A stretch of DNA of 64,000 nucleotides from Amphritea balenae (lineage in GTDB: Bacteria > Pseudomonadota > Gammaproteobacteria > Pseudomonadales > Balneatricaceae): NCBI RefSeq assembly GCF_003858655.1, contig NZ_RQXV01000001.1, positions 310,001 through 374,000 of the forward strand. The letters are read 5' to 3'. Shown piece by piece: positions 1 to 8,176 of the stretch (position 1 is its first letter; every line of letters begins with the position of its first letter). Below the pieces are notes generated by a model, which worked only from the letters and a program-made list of their open reading frames with translations, did no database searches and was not told where the DNA came from. The translations under genes were made by a program, and so were the position numbers.

Positions 1-972
1 GGCCGCAGCTATATGGGTGAACCGGAGCTACGTCGGGAGATCGCAGGGTACCTGAGCGCCAGCCGGGGTATCCGCTGCAATATGGATCAGATAATGATCT
101 GCTCCGGATCACAACAAGGTATGCAGCTGGCCTTCTCAATGTTGCTTAACACCGGAGACAAAGTATTAGTCGAAGACCCGGGGTTCCCCGGTATCGATGG
201 TGCAATCAGTACCGCCGGCGGCGTTAAAGTATCTATTCCTATCGATGAACAGGGCTTTCAAACCGACATAGCGCTCAACAGAAAACAGGATGCAAAGCTG
301 GCCTTTATTACCCCGTCCAGAAATTATCCGATGGGTTATACCCTTAGCCTGGAACGGCGGTTACAACTATTGCAATGGGCCCGTCAGCATGGCCGCTGCA
401 TTATCGAAGATGACTATGACAGTGAGTTCCGCTTTGACGGCCCGCCCCTGACAGCCTTACAGGGACTTGATGGAGAACACTCAGTCATCTATTCCGGTAC
501 CTTCAGCCGTATCCTGCACCCCAATATCCGGCTCGCCTACCTGGTGTTACCGCCTGCATTAGTCGAACCCTTTAATCGGATGCGGGGCTTTCTTGATGGC
601 GGCCTTTCAGCCCTGCCCCAATTAGCCCTGGCCGACTTTATGGCACGTGGCCTGTTCGCCAGTCATTTGCGGCGTATGCGCAAACTCTACAAAGCACGAC
701 GTAGCTATCTGTTACAACGGGTTGAGCATGAATTTGGTAATCAACTGACATGGGAACCCAGTGATGGCGGCATGCATGCCGTGTTTCTGCTCCCTCAAGG
801 CTATGATGATCAGGCAATAGCCGCTAAAGCAGAAAGACTAGGGTTAGGTGTACGGGCATTGTCCTACTATTACGATCAGCAACAACCCCGCTCAGGATTG
901 ATTATTGGCTTTGCCGGTTATAACGAAGCGCAGATAGATCAGGGGCTAAAATTGCTTAAAACGACGCTATAA
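1..972 (+). CDS. MocR/PdxR-type regulator, aminotransferase-like domain (5' end outside window)
   Basis: The frame is open from base 1, so the true start and the N-terminal GntR helix-turn-helix lie upstream of the window; the first ATG (base 13) is not the start. What remains is a fold-type I aminotransferase-like domain as in MocR regulators: a large-domain segment (CSGSQQGMQLAF), the EDDYDSEF motif that holds the PLP pyridine nitrogen, and the cofactor region SGTFSRILHPNIRLAYLV. In that last motif the expected SK that forms the Schiff base is SR: codon CGT at 508-510. The domain may therefore bind PLP poorly or act as an effector sensor without the internal aldimine. Members of this family usually control vitamin B6 or amine metabolism. 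The target is unknown; agmatinase lies next to it but convergently. Confidence 0.85.
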   Translation, partial: GRSYMGEPELRREIAGYLSASRGIRCNMDQIMICSGSQQGMQLAFSMLLNTGDKVLVEDPGFPGIDGAISTAGGVKVSIPIDEQGFQTDIALNRKQDAKLAFITPSRNYPMGYTLSLERRLQLLQWARQHGRCIIEDDYDSEFRFDGPPLTALQGLDGEHSVIYSGTFSRILHPNIRLAYLVLPPALVEPFNRMRGFLDGGLSALPQLALADFMARGLFASHLRRMRKLYKARRSYLLQRVEHEFGNQLTWEPSDGGMHAVFLLPQGYDDQAIAAKAERLGLGVRALSYYYDQQQPRSGLIIGFAGYNEAQIDQGLKLLKTTL

Positions 973-974
973 GC

Positions 975-1330
975 CGAGCGCTTTAACTACCGAACGCTTC
1001 GCTTGCCCGATCATTTCATTTGTCCGAGCGCTTTACTAACTCGAGCGCGATGCTTGTCCGAACATTTCATTTGTCCGATCGCTTCGCTTGTCCGATCGCT
1101 TCGCTTGTCCGAACGTTGCAAAGCAACTTGTCCGCTAAAAGAAAATCAAATGCTATTAACCAAATAATTAAACCTCAGTACCCAAGGGATTTGCTAAGGG
1201 CACAGAGGTTAGACAAACAGCAGAACCGCCCTTTCGGACCTCGGACAAACGAAGTGTTCGGACACGGCGCGTAGCGCCAATCGGACAAGCGTAGCGATCG
1301 AAGTACTTTAAACAAGCGTAGCGATCGCCG
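975..1330. repeat. cluster of short hairpin repeats (spacer CGGACAA / TTGTCCG)
   Basis: This fills the gap between two convergent genes. The left half (about 975-1135) carries units reading TTGTCCGATCGCTTCGC and variants, at least six times. The right half (about 1226-1330) carries the same family in the opposite orientation, with CGGACAA followed by small stems such as GGCGC-GTA-GCGCC. An open frame runs through the array, but its translation is only the repeat, so I do not call a gene. The same family recurs near 2310, 5400, 11350, 11800, 18800 and 19470. Confidence 0.8.
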
Positions 1331-1331
1331 C

Positions 1332-2270
1332 TTACCCCGCGCCTTTATTCGCCGCCAGCACATAGAGGTATTCCAGCGCTAGTGTGGCACCTGCCAGTGA
1401 GGTGATCTCTGCATGGTCATAGGCCGGCGCTACTTCTACCACGTCCATACCCACCAGATTCAAGCCCTGCAGACCACGAATCACCTTAAGGGCACAGTCC
1501 ATTGTCATACCGCCTGATACCGGTGTTCCGGTACCCGGCGCAAAGGCAGGATCTAAACCGTCGATGTCAAAACTGACATAGGCCTTTTTATCGCCTACAC
1601 GCGCTTTAATCCGTTCCAGTATCCCGTGGGGCCCATGATCACCAACCCAGGCAGCATCCAGTACTTCAAATGGATGATCGTCCATATCATAAGCGGTACG
1701 AATGCCTATCTGAATAGAATGTTCGGTGTCCACCAAGCCCTCTTCTACGGCATGATGAAACAATGTGCCATGGTCATATTTAGTACCACCGGAATAGGTA
1801 TCGGTATGCGCATCAAAGTGAATCAGCGCCAGTGGACCGTGCTTCTTAGCATAAGCGCGCAATACCGGCAGCGTAATAAAGTGATCGCCGCCAAAGGTCA
1901 GCGATGACTTACCGGCATTCAGAATACTGCCGATATGCGCCTCCAGATTATCCACCATGGTCTGAGGCTCGCCATGCTTAAACAGCACGTTACCCGAATC
2001 AGCCACTTTAAGGTGATCATCCAGGGCGAAAGACCAGGGCCAGCGCGCCCCTTCCCAGATAAGCTGTGCCGATGCCTGTCGCACACCCTGCGGTCCGAAC
2101 CGGGCACCAGATCGCCCCGAAGTTGCCATATCAAAAGGCACCCCGGCAACAATCACTTCCGCATCAGAGCCGGCCAGATCGTTCACCACCGGAAACTCCA
2201 TAAAGGTCATTCCCAAAGAGCCATAAATAGGCAGGTCCGCATCAGCAACGGTTTTAGGCATATCAGACAT
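1332..2270 (-). CDS. speB: agmatinase (ureohydrolase family)
   Basis: Hydrolyses agmatine to putrescine and urea in the cytoplasm, the arginine-decarboxylase route to polyamines. The 312-aa length is close to E. coli SpeB (306 aa), and similarity to it can be followed over the whole length, for example GVPFDMATSGRSGARFGP and VGMDVVEVAPAYDHAEITSL. The manganese-binding motifs are all present: GGDH, DAHTD and SFDIDGLDP. The gene is divergent from a LysR regulator with 145 bp between starts, the usual arrangement for a regulator and its target. Guanidinobutyrase or another guanidino hydrolase is possible for a relative, but the match to SpeB proper is strong. Confidence 0.92.
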   Translation of the reverse strand: MSDMPKTVADADLPIYGSLGMTFMEFPVVNDLAGSDAEVIVAGVPFDMATSGRSGARFGPQGVRQASAQLIWEGARWPWSFALDDHLKVADSGNVLFKHGEPQTMVDNLEAHIGSILNAGKSSLTFGGDHFITLPVLRAYAKKHGPLALIHFDAHTDTYSGGTKYDHGTLFHHAVEEGLVDTEHSIQIGIRTAYDMDDHPFEVLDAAWVGDHGPHGILERIKARVGDKKAYVSFDIDGLDPAFAPGTGTPVSGGMTMDCALKVIRGLQGLNLVGMDVVEVAPAYDHAEITSLAGATLALEYLYVLAANKGAG

Positions 2271-2415
2271 CGTTCACCTCAATTACATTCTCGTAGTTAC
2301 AGCTGTTTCGAGCGCTTATATCGAGCGCTTAAGAACCAGCATACTTGTACCCATATCATTATTGAAATGCATAGTTATAATAAAGACATGCACCATATAG
2401 ATAGCGATTATCACT
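2271..2415. promoter_or_regulatory. divergent speB / lysR intergenic region
   Basis: Shared promoter region of agmatinase (leftward) and the LysR gene (rightward). It contains a direct repeat, TCGAGCGCTTA at about 2308-2318 and again at about 2321-2331; the AGCGCT core is self-complementary and resembles the hairpin repeats near base 980. A palindromic GATAgcgatTATC at 2399-2411 sits just upstream of the lysR ATG and could be an autoregulatory site (inference). Confidence 0.4.
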
Positions 2416-3357
2416 ATGAAATCACTACGCCAGTTTGACCTGAACCTGTTGCTGTTATTAGAAGCACTGTTGACCGAATGCCATGTCAGCCGGGCAGCTG
2501 AACGGATGTTTCTGAGTCAGTCTGCCATGAGCCACGCGCTCAACCGACTACGACAGTTATTAGATGATCCATTATTAGTGCGCAGCGGTAATGGCCTGCA
2601 ACCGACCCCCCGTGCCCAGGCGATACTACCGGAATTGCGTCAGGCTATTCGCCTGATCGAACGCAGTCTCGAACCACAACAGGAGTTTCAGGCCGCCACC
2701 AGTGAACGCAGCTTTACGATTGCCTGTACCGACTACTTCGAAGCGATCAGCCTGCCCCCTCTGATGCAGCAACTACAACAGGATGCACCGGGAATACGCA
2801 TTGAGATTGAGATGATCAGTGAGTCCGGTAACAGAGAACGGCTGGAAAACCGTGAGATTGATCTAATTATCGGGTTAGATAAACAGCAGACAGTCGATAA
2901 ACAGCTGATCAGTCAGCCATGGCAGATTCAACCGCTGGCCTGCTTAGTCGGCAGCACCAATACCCAATTGAAGTCACAGCTCAGTTTGACGCAATACTGT
3001 CAGCAGAACCATGTACTGTTCTCCGACCTGAGCGGCGTCACATCGGACCGCATAGACCATTGGCTTGAGCAACAACATCTGCAACGCATGCATATCGCCC
3101 GTACCGCCAACTATATGGCCGGTGCCCGAATTGTCGCTATGACAGACAGCATTATGACCCTGCCCCGACAGATGGCTGAACTCTTTGCTGAAATGCTGCC
3201 GGTCCGGCTGTTAACGCCGCCCAAAGATATGCCAGAAATAGAGATGGTGTCACTGCACCACCCACTCTATGACAATGATCCGGCTATTCGCTGGTTACTC
3301 ACCCGGCTCGCCTTGCTCAGAACTTCACAAAGTGAGCTGGCAGATAGCACTGCGTAA
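2416..3357 (+). CDS. LysR-family transcriptional regulator
   Basis: A 313-aa DNA-binding regulator. The N-terminal winged helix-turn-helix is clear (residues about 6-65: LNLLLLLEALLTECHVSRAA, then LSQSAMSHALNRLRQLLDDP), followed by a periplasmic-binding-protein-like effector domain from about residue 90. The DDPLLVRSGNGLQPTPRA segment is typical of the NodD/LinR-like branch. It is divergent from agmatinase, so control of speB or of the convergent NCS1 permease is a reasonable guess. The effector is unknown. Confidence 0.88.
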   Translation: MKSLRQFDLNLLLLLEALLTECHVSRAAERMFLSQSAMSHALNRLRQLLDDPLLVRSGNGLQPTPRAQAILPELRQAIRLIERSLEPQQEFQAATSERSFTIACTDYFEAISLPPLMQQLQQDAPGIRIEIEMISESGNRERLENREIDLIIGLDKQQTVDKQLISQPWQIQPLACLVGSTNTQLKSQLSLTQYCQQNHVLFSDLSGVTSDRIDHWLEQQHLQRMHIARTANYMAGARIVAMTDSIMTLPRQMAELFAEMLPVRLLTPPKDMPEIEMVSLHHPLYDNDPAIRWLLTRLALLRTSQSELADSTA

Positions 3358-3399
3358 TCTGCCAATACACCCGACGTAGCCCTTAGCGCAGCTAGCCAG

Positions 3400-3420
3400 A
3401 AGCCGGGCGTTGCCCGGCTA
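3400..3420. terminator. perfect hairpin between convergent genes
   Basis: AGCCGGGC-GTT-GCCCGGCT at 3401-3419 is a perfect 8-bp stem placed between the LysR stop (3357) and the permease stop (3445). There is no T-run, so it is not a classical intrinsic terminator. It may be a bidirectional RNA 3'-end hairpin or another member of the hairpin repeat family, since CTAGCCAG precedes it. Confidence 0.5.
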
Positions 3421-3444
3421 AGAAGTGATCTATAAGAATAGCTA

Positions 3445-4806
3445 TCAGTTAGTTACTGTTTCTTCTTTCACAAACCAGTGATGTTTGGCGCTATTAAGCA
3501 GCATCAGGTATACGCAGAACGACACCAGGAAAGTGACCGGCGCTGCGAACAGTGCCAGTGAAGGGTTGGCAAAATTGAGCAGCACGATTCCCAAACCTGC
3601 ACCGGAGAACCAGGCGATCAGACCACAAGGGTTAAACGAAGTGACCCGCTGCGGGCAGCACTCAATATGTCCATCAAACAGCTGGTCATACTTAGGCGAG
3701 AAGATATGCGCCAGTGCGATCGCAACCCAGGCCACCACGAAGATGCCCTGATAAGCCAGCGCCTGCAAAATAAAGTTGAATACGTTCAACAGCATCAACG
3801 CATAGACAACGCCACCTACGGCAATCGCCCAGACAAAGCGCGGTACAGCACTCAAACCGAACCGTTCAAAGAACGCCTGCATGTTTTCCGCTGCCAGATA
3901 GAAGTTGGCGGTATTAATCCGGGTCTGGCTAACCCAGACAAACAGCAAGCCCCAGATACCCATCAGCTTCAGAATCGCCAGTACTACCGATACTTCAGAC
4001 AAACCACCTTCAGTCGGAATAGTCGCTGCCAGAAAGATACCGACAACACCATTCACCATAAAAGTGAACAGGTAGAACGGCATACCAAAATTGATCTTGG
4101 CATGGAAACCGGAATCGTCTTCCTTACCAAAACGGGCGTAATCCCAGGTATACATCATCAGAATCCAGACACCCATGAAGTAGGTAAAGCAGTTCCACCA
4201 GCCGTTCTCAGGATCACCACCTTCAGGCCCCAGCTCCAGCCAGGCATTGCTATAACCGTATTCATTAATAGATACCGCCACAGCAGCGATAAGGCCGAGA
4301 ATATAAAACGGTAACAGAATCCCGTTAAACTTATCCAACCAGGTCTGCACGCTACCGAACACCAGCGGTACGCTGTACATAACCACCAGCAGATAAGCCA
4401 TTTCGATACTCAGGGAAGGGAAATACGCCTGAATCGCCACCGCGATAACAGAACCTTCAAATACCGAGTAATAGATCGCCGTCGCGAAGAAGATCAGGGT
4501 GGCCAGCGTCGCGCCAACTTTACCGAACAGTACCCGTGAAAACAGCGCCACCGATAAGCCGGTTTTAATTGCATAGCGGGTAATGACCGCGTTGATCAGT
4601 CCATAAGTAATAACCGACAGGCCCAGGCCGATCAGCGCATTAATAGTACCGAAGTTCATCGCCAGCGTTGCTGCAACCACCAGCCAGAACATCGCACTAC
4701 AGATCGCCCACCAGGCCATACTCAGTGAGCCTTTATTCATCCGTTCGTCCTGGGGTACTGATAATGAAGCAGCTCCACTGCTGTTTGTTTTTATATTTCC
4801 AGCCAT
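3445..4806 (-). CDS. NCS1-type permease (purine-cytosine permease family)
   Basis: A 453-aa inner-membrane transporter with about 12 hydrophobic segments across the whole length and a short polar N-terminus. The N-terminal SLSMAWWAICSAMFWLVVAA and the ARFGKEDDSGFHAKINFGMP loop after the WNCFTYFMGVW helix are typical of the nucleobase:cation symporter-1 family (CodB/allantoin permease relatives), which bring in nucleobases, allantoin or hydantoins with Na+ or H+. The start is supported by GAGAGAG six to ten bases upstream of the ATG. Close to agmatinase, so uptake of a guanidino or amine compound is conceivable, but the substrate cannot be read from the sequence. Confidence 0.82.
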   Translation of the reverse strand: MAGNIKTNSSGAASLSVPQDERMNKGSLSMAWWAICSAMFWLVVAATLAMNFGTINALIGLGLSVITYGLINAVITRYAIKTGLSVALFSRVLFGKVGATLATLIFFATAIYYSVFEGSVIAVAIQAYFPSLSIEMAYLLVVMYSVPLVFGSVQTWLDKFNGILLPFYILGLIAAVAVSINEYGYSNAWLELGPEGGDPENGWWNCFTYFMGVWILMMYTWDYARFGKEDDSGFHAKINFGMPFYLFTFMVNGVVGIFLAATIPTEGGLSEVSVVLAILKLMGIWGLLFVWVSQTRINTANFYLAAENMQAFFERFGLSAVPRFVWAIAVGGVVYALMLLNVFNFILQALAYQGIFVVAWVAIALAHIFSPKYDQLFDGHIECCPQRVTSFNPCGLIAWFSGAGLGIVLLNFANPSLALFAAPVTFLVSFCVYLMLLNSAKHHWFVKEETVTN

Positions 4807-4941
4807 AACGTCTCTCTCTTATTGTTTTTAACGGTTCCCATTGCGGGGATTCATTCAGAATACGAGAGTGTCGTCAGAGAGAATTGTGAATAAGGGAATT
4901 AGTATTTGTATATGAGTGACCACCACCTTGTTGAGCAACGG

Positions 4942-4991
4942 CATTCTCTTCGTTCATGAGCGTTGTCATGCGGCTTAGATAACGAAGAATG
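4942..4991. other. long hairpin upstream of the NCS1 permease
   Basis: CATTCTcTTCGTT at 4942-4954 pairs with AACGAAGAATG at 4981-4991, one base bulged, around a loop that holds a smaller CATGAgcgttgtCATG fold. It lies about 135-185 bases upstream of the permease start, so it would be in a long leader. I do not recognise it as a known riboswitch. Confidence 0.4.
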
Positions 4992-5031
4992 GGTTCGCAT
5001 TTTTTACTTGTATTGCTATTTCTGGAAGTCA

Positions 5032-5346
5032 GATTTCGCCTTGAAGGCGAGCCAAGACCTTTAAACGGCCAAAGGTCTTAACAATCTAAAGCCGCCCCTG
5101 CTGCTAGGTTGGCTACGCCAACTTCCCTGCGCGTTTCGCTTACCAATGGGTGCTGTGACAGGCGAAGCCTGAACAGCTTTAGCTGGCCCGAAGGGTTGGC
5201 GTTTACGACAATAACCGAGGGTACTACGTACCCTCAGACAGTCCTCGCACTAATCCATTGGTAACCTCCAATACCCAAAGGGCACGATGTGCTCGGCTGC
5301 ACAGAAGGGGGATGATGCCCGTGCCAAGCCAACCTTACGGAGTTAT
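5032..5346. repeat. structured interspersed repeat, copy A
   Basis: About 315 bp. It shares long blocks with copies B (7069-7356) and C (7896-8136): AAAGCCGCCCCTGCTG, CCCTGCGCGTTTCG, CAGTCCTCGCACT and GGCTGCACAGAAGGGG. The stem AAGACCTTT...AAAGGTCTT replaces AAGGCTTTT...AAAAGCCTT of copies B and C, and GAGGGTACtacGTACCCTC replaces GAGCGCttcGCGCTC of copy B. Pairing is kept although the bases differ. From memory it recalls the GGCGAGTTACTTTT-type elements scattered in Pseudomonas and relatives. No coding potential. Confidence 0.8.
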
Positions 5347-5395
5347 AAATCAGGCATTACTACCAACCATGTAAAGAAGGTTTTGTCTTTGCTTT

Positions 5396-5475
5396 TTCTA
5401 GCAAGTCGCAGAGCGACGTCTAACCACTAGCAAGTGAAGAAGTCACGTCTAGCTAGCGGCACGGCCGCGGTCTGA
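5396..5475. repeat. hairpin repeat cluster (CTAGCAA spacer), three units
   Basis: Three stems in a row: GTCGC-AGA-GCGAC, GTGA-AGAA-GTCAC and GCGGC-ACG-GCCGC, preceded or followed by (C)TAGC(AA) and GTCT(A/G). It starts downstream of the rhlE stop, within 2 bp of it, so it would form the 3' end of the rhlE message. Confidence 0.75.
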
Positions 5476-5477
5476 CC

Positions 5478-6887
5478 TTAACCCCAAATATGTTTATTCT
5501 TACCTGGCTCACTGGTACTGCGGCCGCTTTTCCCTGATGCTTTATTGCGAGGTTTTGGTGCCGGCCTGTCCTTAAATGCAGACTTAGATGCTGGCTTAGA
5601 TGCAGACTTTGATTCAGACTTAGATTTAGGCCCTGACTTGGATTCAGGCTTGGATCTGGATTTCGTCTTAGACTTGGACGGAGGGATAGCTTTGGGCTGC
5701 TCCTTGCGAACATAGTTCAGGATTGAGATAGGCACCTCTTTTCTTACTGGAAAGCCTTCAATCTCTTTGCGATCTATCAGGTGGTCTAAGCGGCTTTCAA
5801 TCGCGCACAGGTTTTTAAAGTCGCCCCATGCCACAAACGAGATCGCTTCGCCGGTCTCGCCAGCACGGCCGGTTCGGCCTATTCGATGAATGTAGTCTTC
5901 GGGTTTGAAAGGCAGGTCGTAATTAACTACCCGGCTGAGTTTACCTATATCCAGGCCCCGGGCAGCAACGCCGGTGGCTATCAGGTATTTCAGCTTGCCG
6001 GACTTGAAGTCGGCCAGTATTTTTTCGCGCATCACCTGGCTTCGGTCGCCATGGATACAATCCGCTGTAATACCACGCTTGGCCAGCTGAACCACAAGCT
6101 TGGCAGCCGCATGTTTCTTCTCTATAAAAATGAGCGCCTGATCCCATTGTTGTTCGTTAATCAGGTGACTCAATAATGCGGACTTAGTATCTTTATCGAC
6201 CGCGATTAACCACTGTTTGATCGAGGCTGCTGATTTCACCTTAGGTGAAACAGATATCTCAACCGCCGCTTCACTCATCTTGCTATCAGCAAAGCTATTC
6301 GCCAGATGCTGAACACCGGGATTCATCGTTGCCGAGAACAGTAAGTTCTGCCGTGCGTCCGGTAAGCGATCGATAATCTTTTCGATATCGCCAATAAAGC
6401 CCATATCCACCATGCGATCGGCTTCATCAAGCACCAACACTTCCAGTTCATCAAAGTGCAATGCCCGCTGATGTGCCAGATCCAGCAATCGACCAGGAGT
6501 GGCCACTAAGATATCGACACCTTCAATCAAACGCTCTTTCTGTGCCTCTGCATCCACACCACCATAAATGGCCATAGAGCTCAGGTTCAGATGTTTACTG
6601 TATTGCGCAACACTCGCCTCAACCTGCACCGCCAATTCACGGGTCGGTGTAAGAATCAGCGCGCGTATACGCTTGCCACGTAACGTACGGTCCTGATTAA
6701 ACTTTTCCAGCATTGGTAAAACAAAAGACGCGGTTTTACCGGTGCCGGTTTGCGCCGTTGCAATCAGATCTTTACCCGAAAGAATAATAGGGATGGCTTG
6801 CTTTTGAATAGGCGTCGGGGTTTTGTAACCCTGCTCTTCAATGGCTTTTACAATGGGGTCACATAATCCGAGATTTGAAAATGGCAT
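5478..6887 (-). CDS. rhlE: DEAD-box ATP-dependent RNA helicase, RhlE-like
   Basis: A 469-aa RNA helicase. All motifs are visible: the Q-motif region GYKTPTPIQKQAIP, motif I AQTGTGKT, Ia PTRELAVQ, Ib TPGRLLDL, II DEAD(R), III SAT, V ARGLDIG and VI HRIGRTGRAGE. The core ends near residue 370. The tail (about 405-465) is low in complexity, with repeated S-K-(S/P) steps such as KSKTKSRSKPESKS, and is very basic; it probably tethers the enzyme to RNA or ribosomes. RhlE-group enzymes act in ribosome assembly and mRNA turnover, often at low temperature. The gene is flanked by two structured repeats (A downstream, B upstream). Confidence 0.9.
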   Translation of the reverse strand: MPFSNLGLCDPIVKAIEEQGYKTPTPIQKQAIPIILSGKDLIATAQTGTGKTASFVLPMLEKFNQDRTLRGKRIRALILTPTRELAVQVEASVAQYSKHLNLSSMAIYGGVDAEAQKERLIEGVDILVATPGRLLDLAHQRALHFDELEVLVLDEADRMVDMGFIGDIEKIIDRLPDARQNLLFSATMNPGVQHLANSFADSKMSEAAVEISVSPKVKSAASIKQWLIAVDKDTKSALLSHLINEQQWDQALIFIEKKHAAAKLVVQLAKRGITADCIHGDRSQVMREKILADFKSGKLKYLIATGVAARGLDIGKLSRVVNYDLPFKPEDYIHRIGRTGRAGETGEAISFVAWGDFKNLCAIESRLDHLIDRKEIEGFPVRKEVPISILNYVRKEQPKAIPPSKSKTKSRSKPESKSGPKSKSESKSASKPASKSAFKDRPAPKPRNKASGKSGRSTSEPGKNKHIWG

Positions 6888-7068
6888 GGTGGCTCAGGGC
6901 TCAGGTAGGTCAATAGTATGGGGAGGCGGCGTATTATAGCAGTGAGGGTGATTGGGTAATAGGTGGTGCCTGTATTCAGCTGTGCCGCAGTACTCGCAAG
7001 ATAAAAGCAATAGGGACCCAATGCATAATTCAGCGTATTTTCTTGGTATTGGCTGGAACGGGTTATCC

Positions 7069-7356
7069 GGTTTCGCCGTTGGCGAGTTAAGGCTTTTGGG
7101 CGCCCAAAAGCCTTAACAATCCAAAGCCGCCCCTGCTGCTGGGTTGGCTGCGCCAACTCCCCTGCGCGTTTCGTTTACCAATGGGTGCTGCGACAGGCGA
7201 AGCCTGAACAGCTTTAGCTGGCCCGAAGGGTTGAGGTTTACGACAATAACCGAGCGCTTCGCGCTCAAACAGTCCTCGCACTGGTCCATTGATAACCTGC
7301 AATGCTCAGCTGCACAGAAGGGGAGTTTCATCCGTGCCAAATCGACCTTTAGGTAT
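7069..7356. repeat. structured interspersed repeat, copy B
   Basis: About 288 bp, same orientation as copies A and C. It begins GGTTTCGCCGTTGGCGAG, then the perfect stem AAGGCTTTTGGgcgCCCAAAAGCCTT (arms only quoted in part as AAGGCTTTTGG and CCCAAAAGCCTT). It also has GAGCGCttcGCGCTC and ends near AGGTATAA. Short open frames on both strands through it are repeat shadows. The preceding 6888-7068 shows nothing I can name. Confidence 0.8.
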
Positions 7357-7405
7357 AATATCTCAGGGGCCATAATACATGCTTCACCTGCCCCCACTTA
7401 TTCGA

Positions 7406-7735
7406 CTATTTTAAGCGCTCATGCCACTTACCGTTATTTTCTCTTTCGCAGTTCTCTTCAGTATCAAAGCTGACATGCTGACGAATGTCTTTAAGGCTTA
7501 TATCGATAGACGCCAGTTTCTGTTGAATTATTGCGCGCAACGCTTCGACATTAGCCCTTGAAAGCTGTTCATTTGTATCAAAAACACAGACGATGGAAAG
7601 TGAATCCGGAAAGTTTTTATAGTTTACAAGGTGTGTCAGCCACATGAACCCTTCATAGCTCTCCAGGGCCATATCACAGGCCTCAGTTAAAGCGATTCTA
7701 AGTGCGTTTTCTATTTTCTTATCAGTCTTTCGCAT
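7406..7735 (-). CDS. conserved hypothetical protein, 109 aa
   Basis: A small soluble protein without signal peptide or membrane segment. The sequence (GFMWLTHLVNYKNFPDSLSI, then VCVFDTNEQL and a C-terminal HVSFDTEENCERENNGKW) resembles short proteins common in Vibrio and Shewanella that databases often label 'Fis family regulator'. I see no helix-turn-helix to support that label. It is isolated between repeat copies B and C. Function unknown. Confidence 0.7.
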   Translation of the reverse strand: MRKTDKKIENALRIALTEACDMALESYEGFMWLTHLVNYKNFPDSLSIVCVFDTNEQLSRANVEALRAIIQQKLASIDISLKDIRQHVSFDTEENCERENNGKWHERLK

Positions 7736-7895
7736 TCTGGATTTTACCTAACGCTTTGCTCAGTTGTCGCTTTCGCTCGTCCGGTGGAGTTTTGCGGCCG
7801 GAACATAGTTACAGGTCTTTATTTATGGTGCTTAACATTCAAGTACAAAACAATCTTTCTCTGAACCCATTTATTCTTACAGGAATTGGGAATTC

Positions 7896-8136
7896 GGTTT
7901 CGCCCTTGGCGAGTTAAGGCTTTTGGGCGCCCAAAAGCCTTAACAATCCAAAGCCGCCCCTGCTGTTGGGTTGGCTGCGCCAACTCCCCTGCGCGTTTCG
8001 CTTACCAGTGGGTGCTGCGGGACTCGCATACTGCGTACGCTCAAACAGTCCTCGCACTAATCCACTGCTAACCTGCAGTGCTCGGCTGCACAGAAGGGGG
8101 ATGATGCCCGTGCCACATCAAACCTTTAGGAGTGAG
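7896..8136. repeat. structured interspersed repeat, copy C (internally deleted)
   Basis: About 241 bp, nearly identical to copy B over its first 120 bp (TTGGCGAGTTAAGGCTTTTG, AACAATCCAAAGCCGCCCC). It lacks about 55-60 bp present in A and B between GGGTGCTGCG and the GCTCAAACAG block, the part that begins ACAGGCGAAGCCTGAACAG. The 3' block with GGCTGCACAGAAGGGGGATG is retained. It sits between the 109-aa gene and the TrlF-like gene. Confidence 0.8.
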
Positions 8137-8176
8137 TAATTTAAAAAATCTTACTCTGCTCCTAATTATCCATGCT

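Noticed and set aside
1020-1274. 84-aa open frame between the MocR-type gene and speB
   Set aside because: Its translation only reflects the short hairpin repeats on either side; no ribosome site and no protein-like pattern.
975-1330. Rho-independent terminator or att site in the hairpin cluster
   Set aside because: No T-runs and no integrase or tRNA gene nearby; the units match the dispersed hairpin family instead.
4807-5031. Guanidine (ykkC-type) riboswitch before the NCS1 permease
   Set aside because: I looked for ACGR loops and the conserved ykkC core because of agmatinase nearby; none is present.
7087-7473. Several open frames on both strands near repeat copy B
   Set aside because: They run through the structured repeat; equivalent frames appear in copy C, and similar spurious proteins are known from dispersed repeats.
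5032-8136. CRISPR array
   Set aside because: The repeats are long, unequal in size and spaced by genes; there are no regular spacers and no cas genes.
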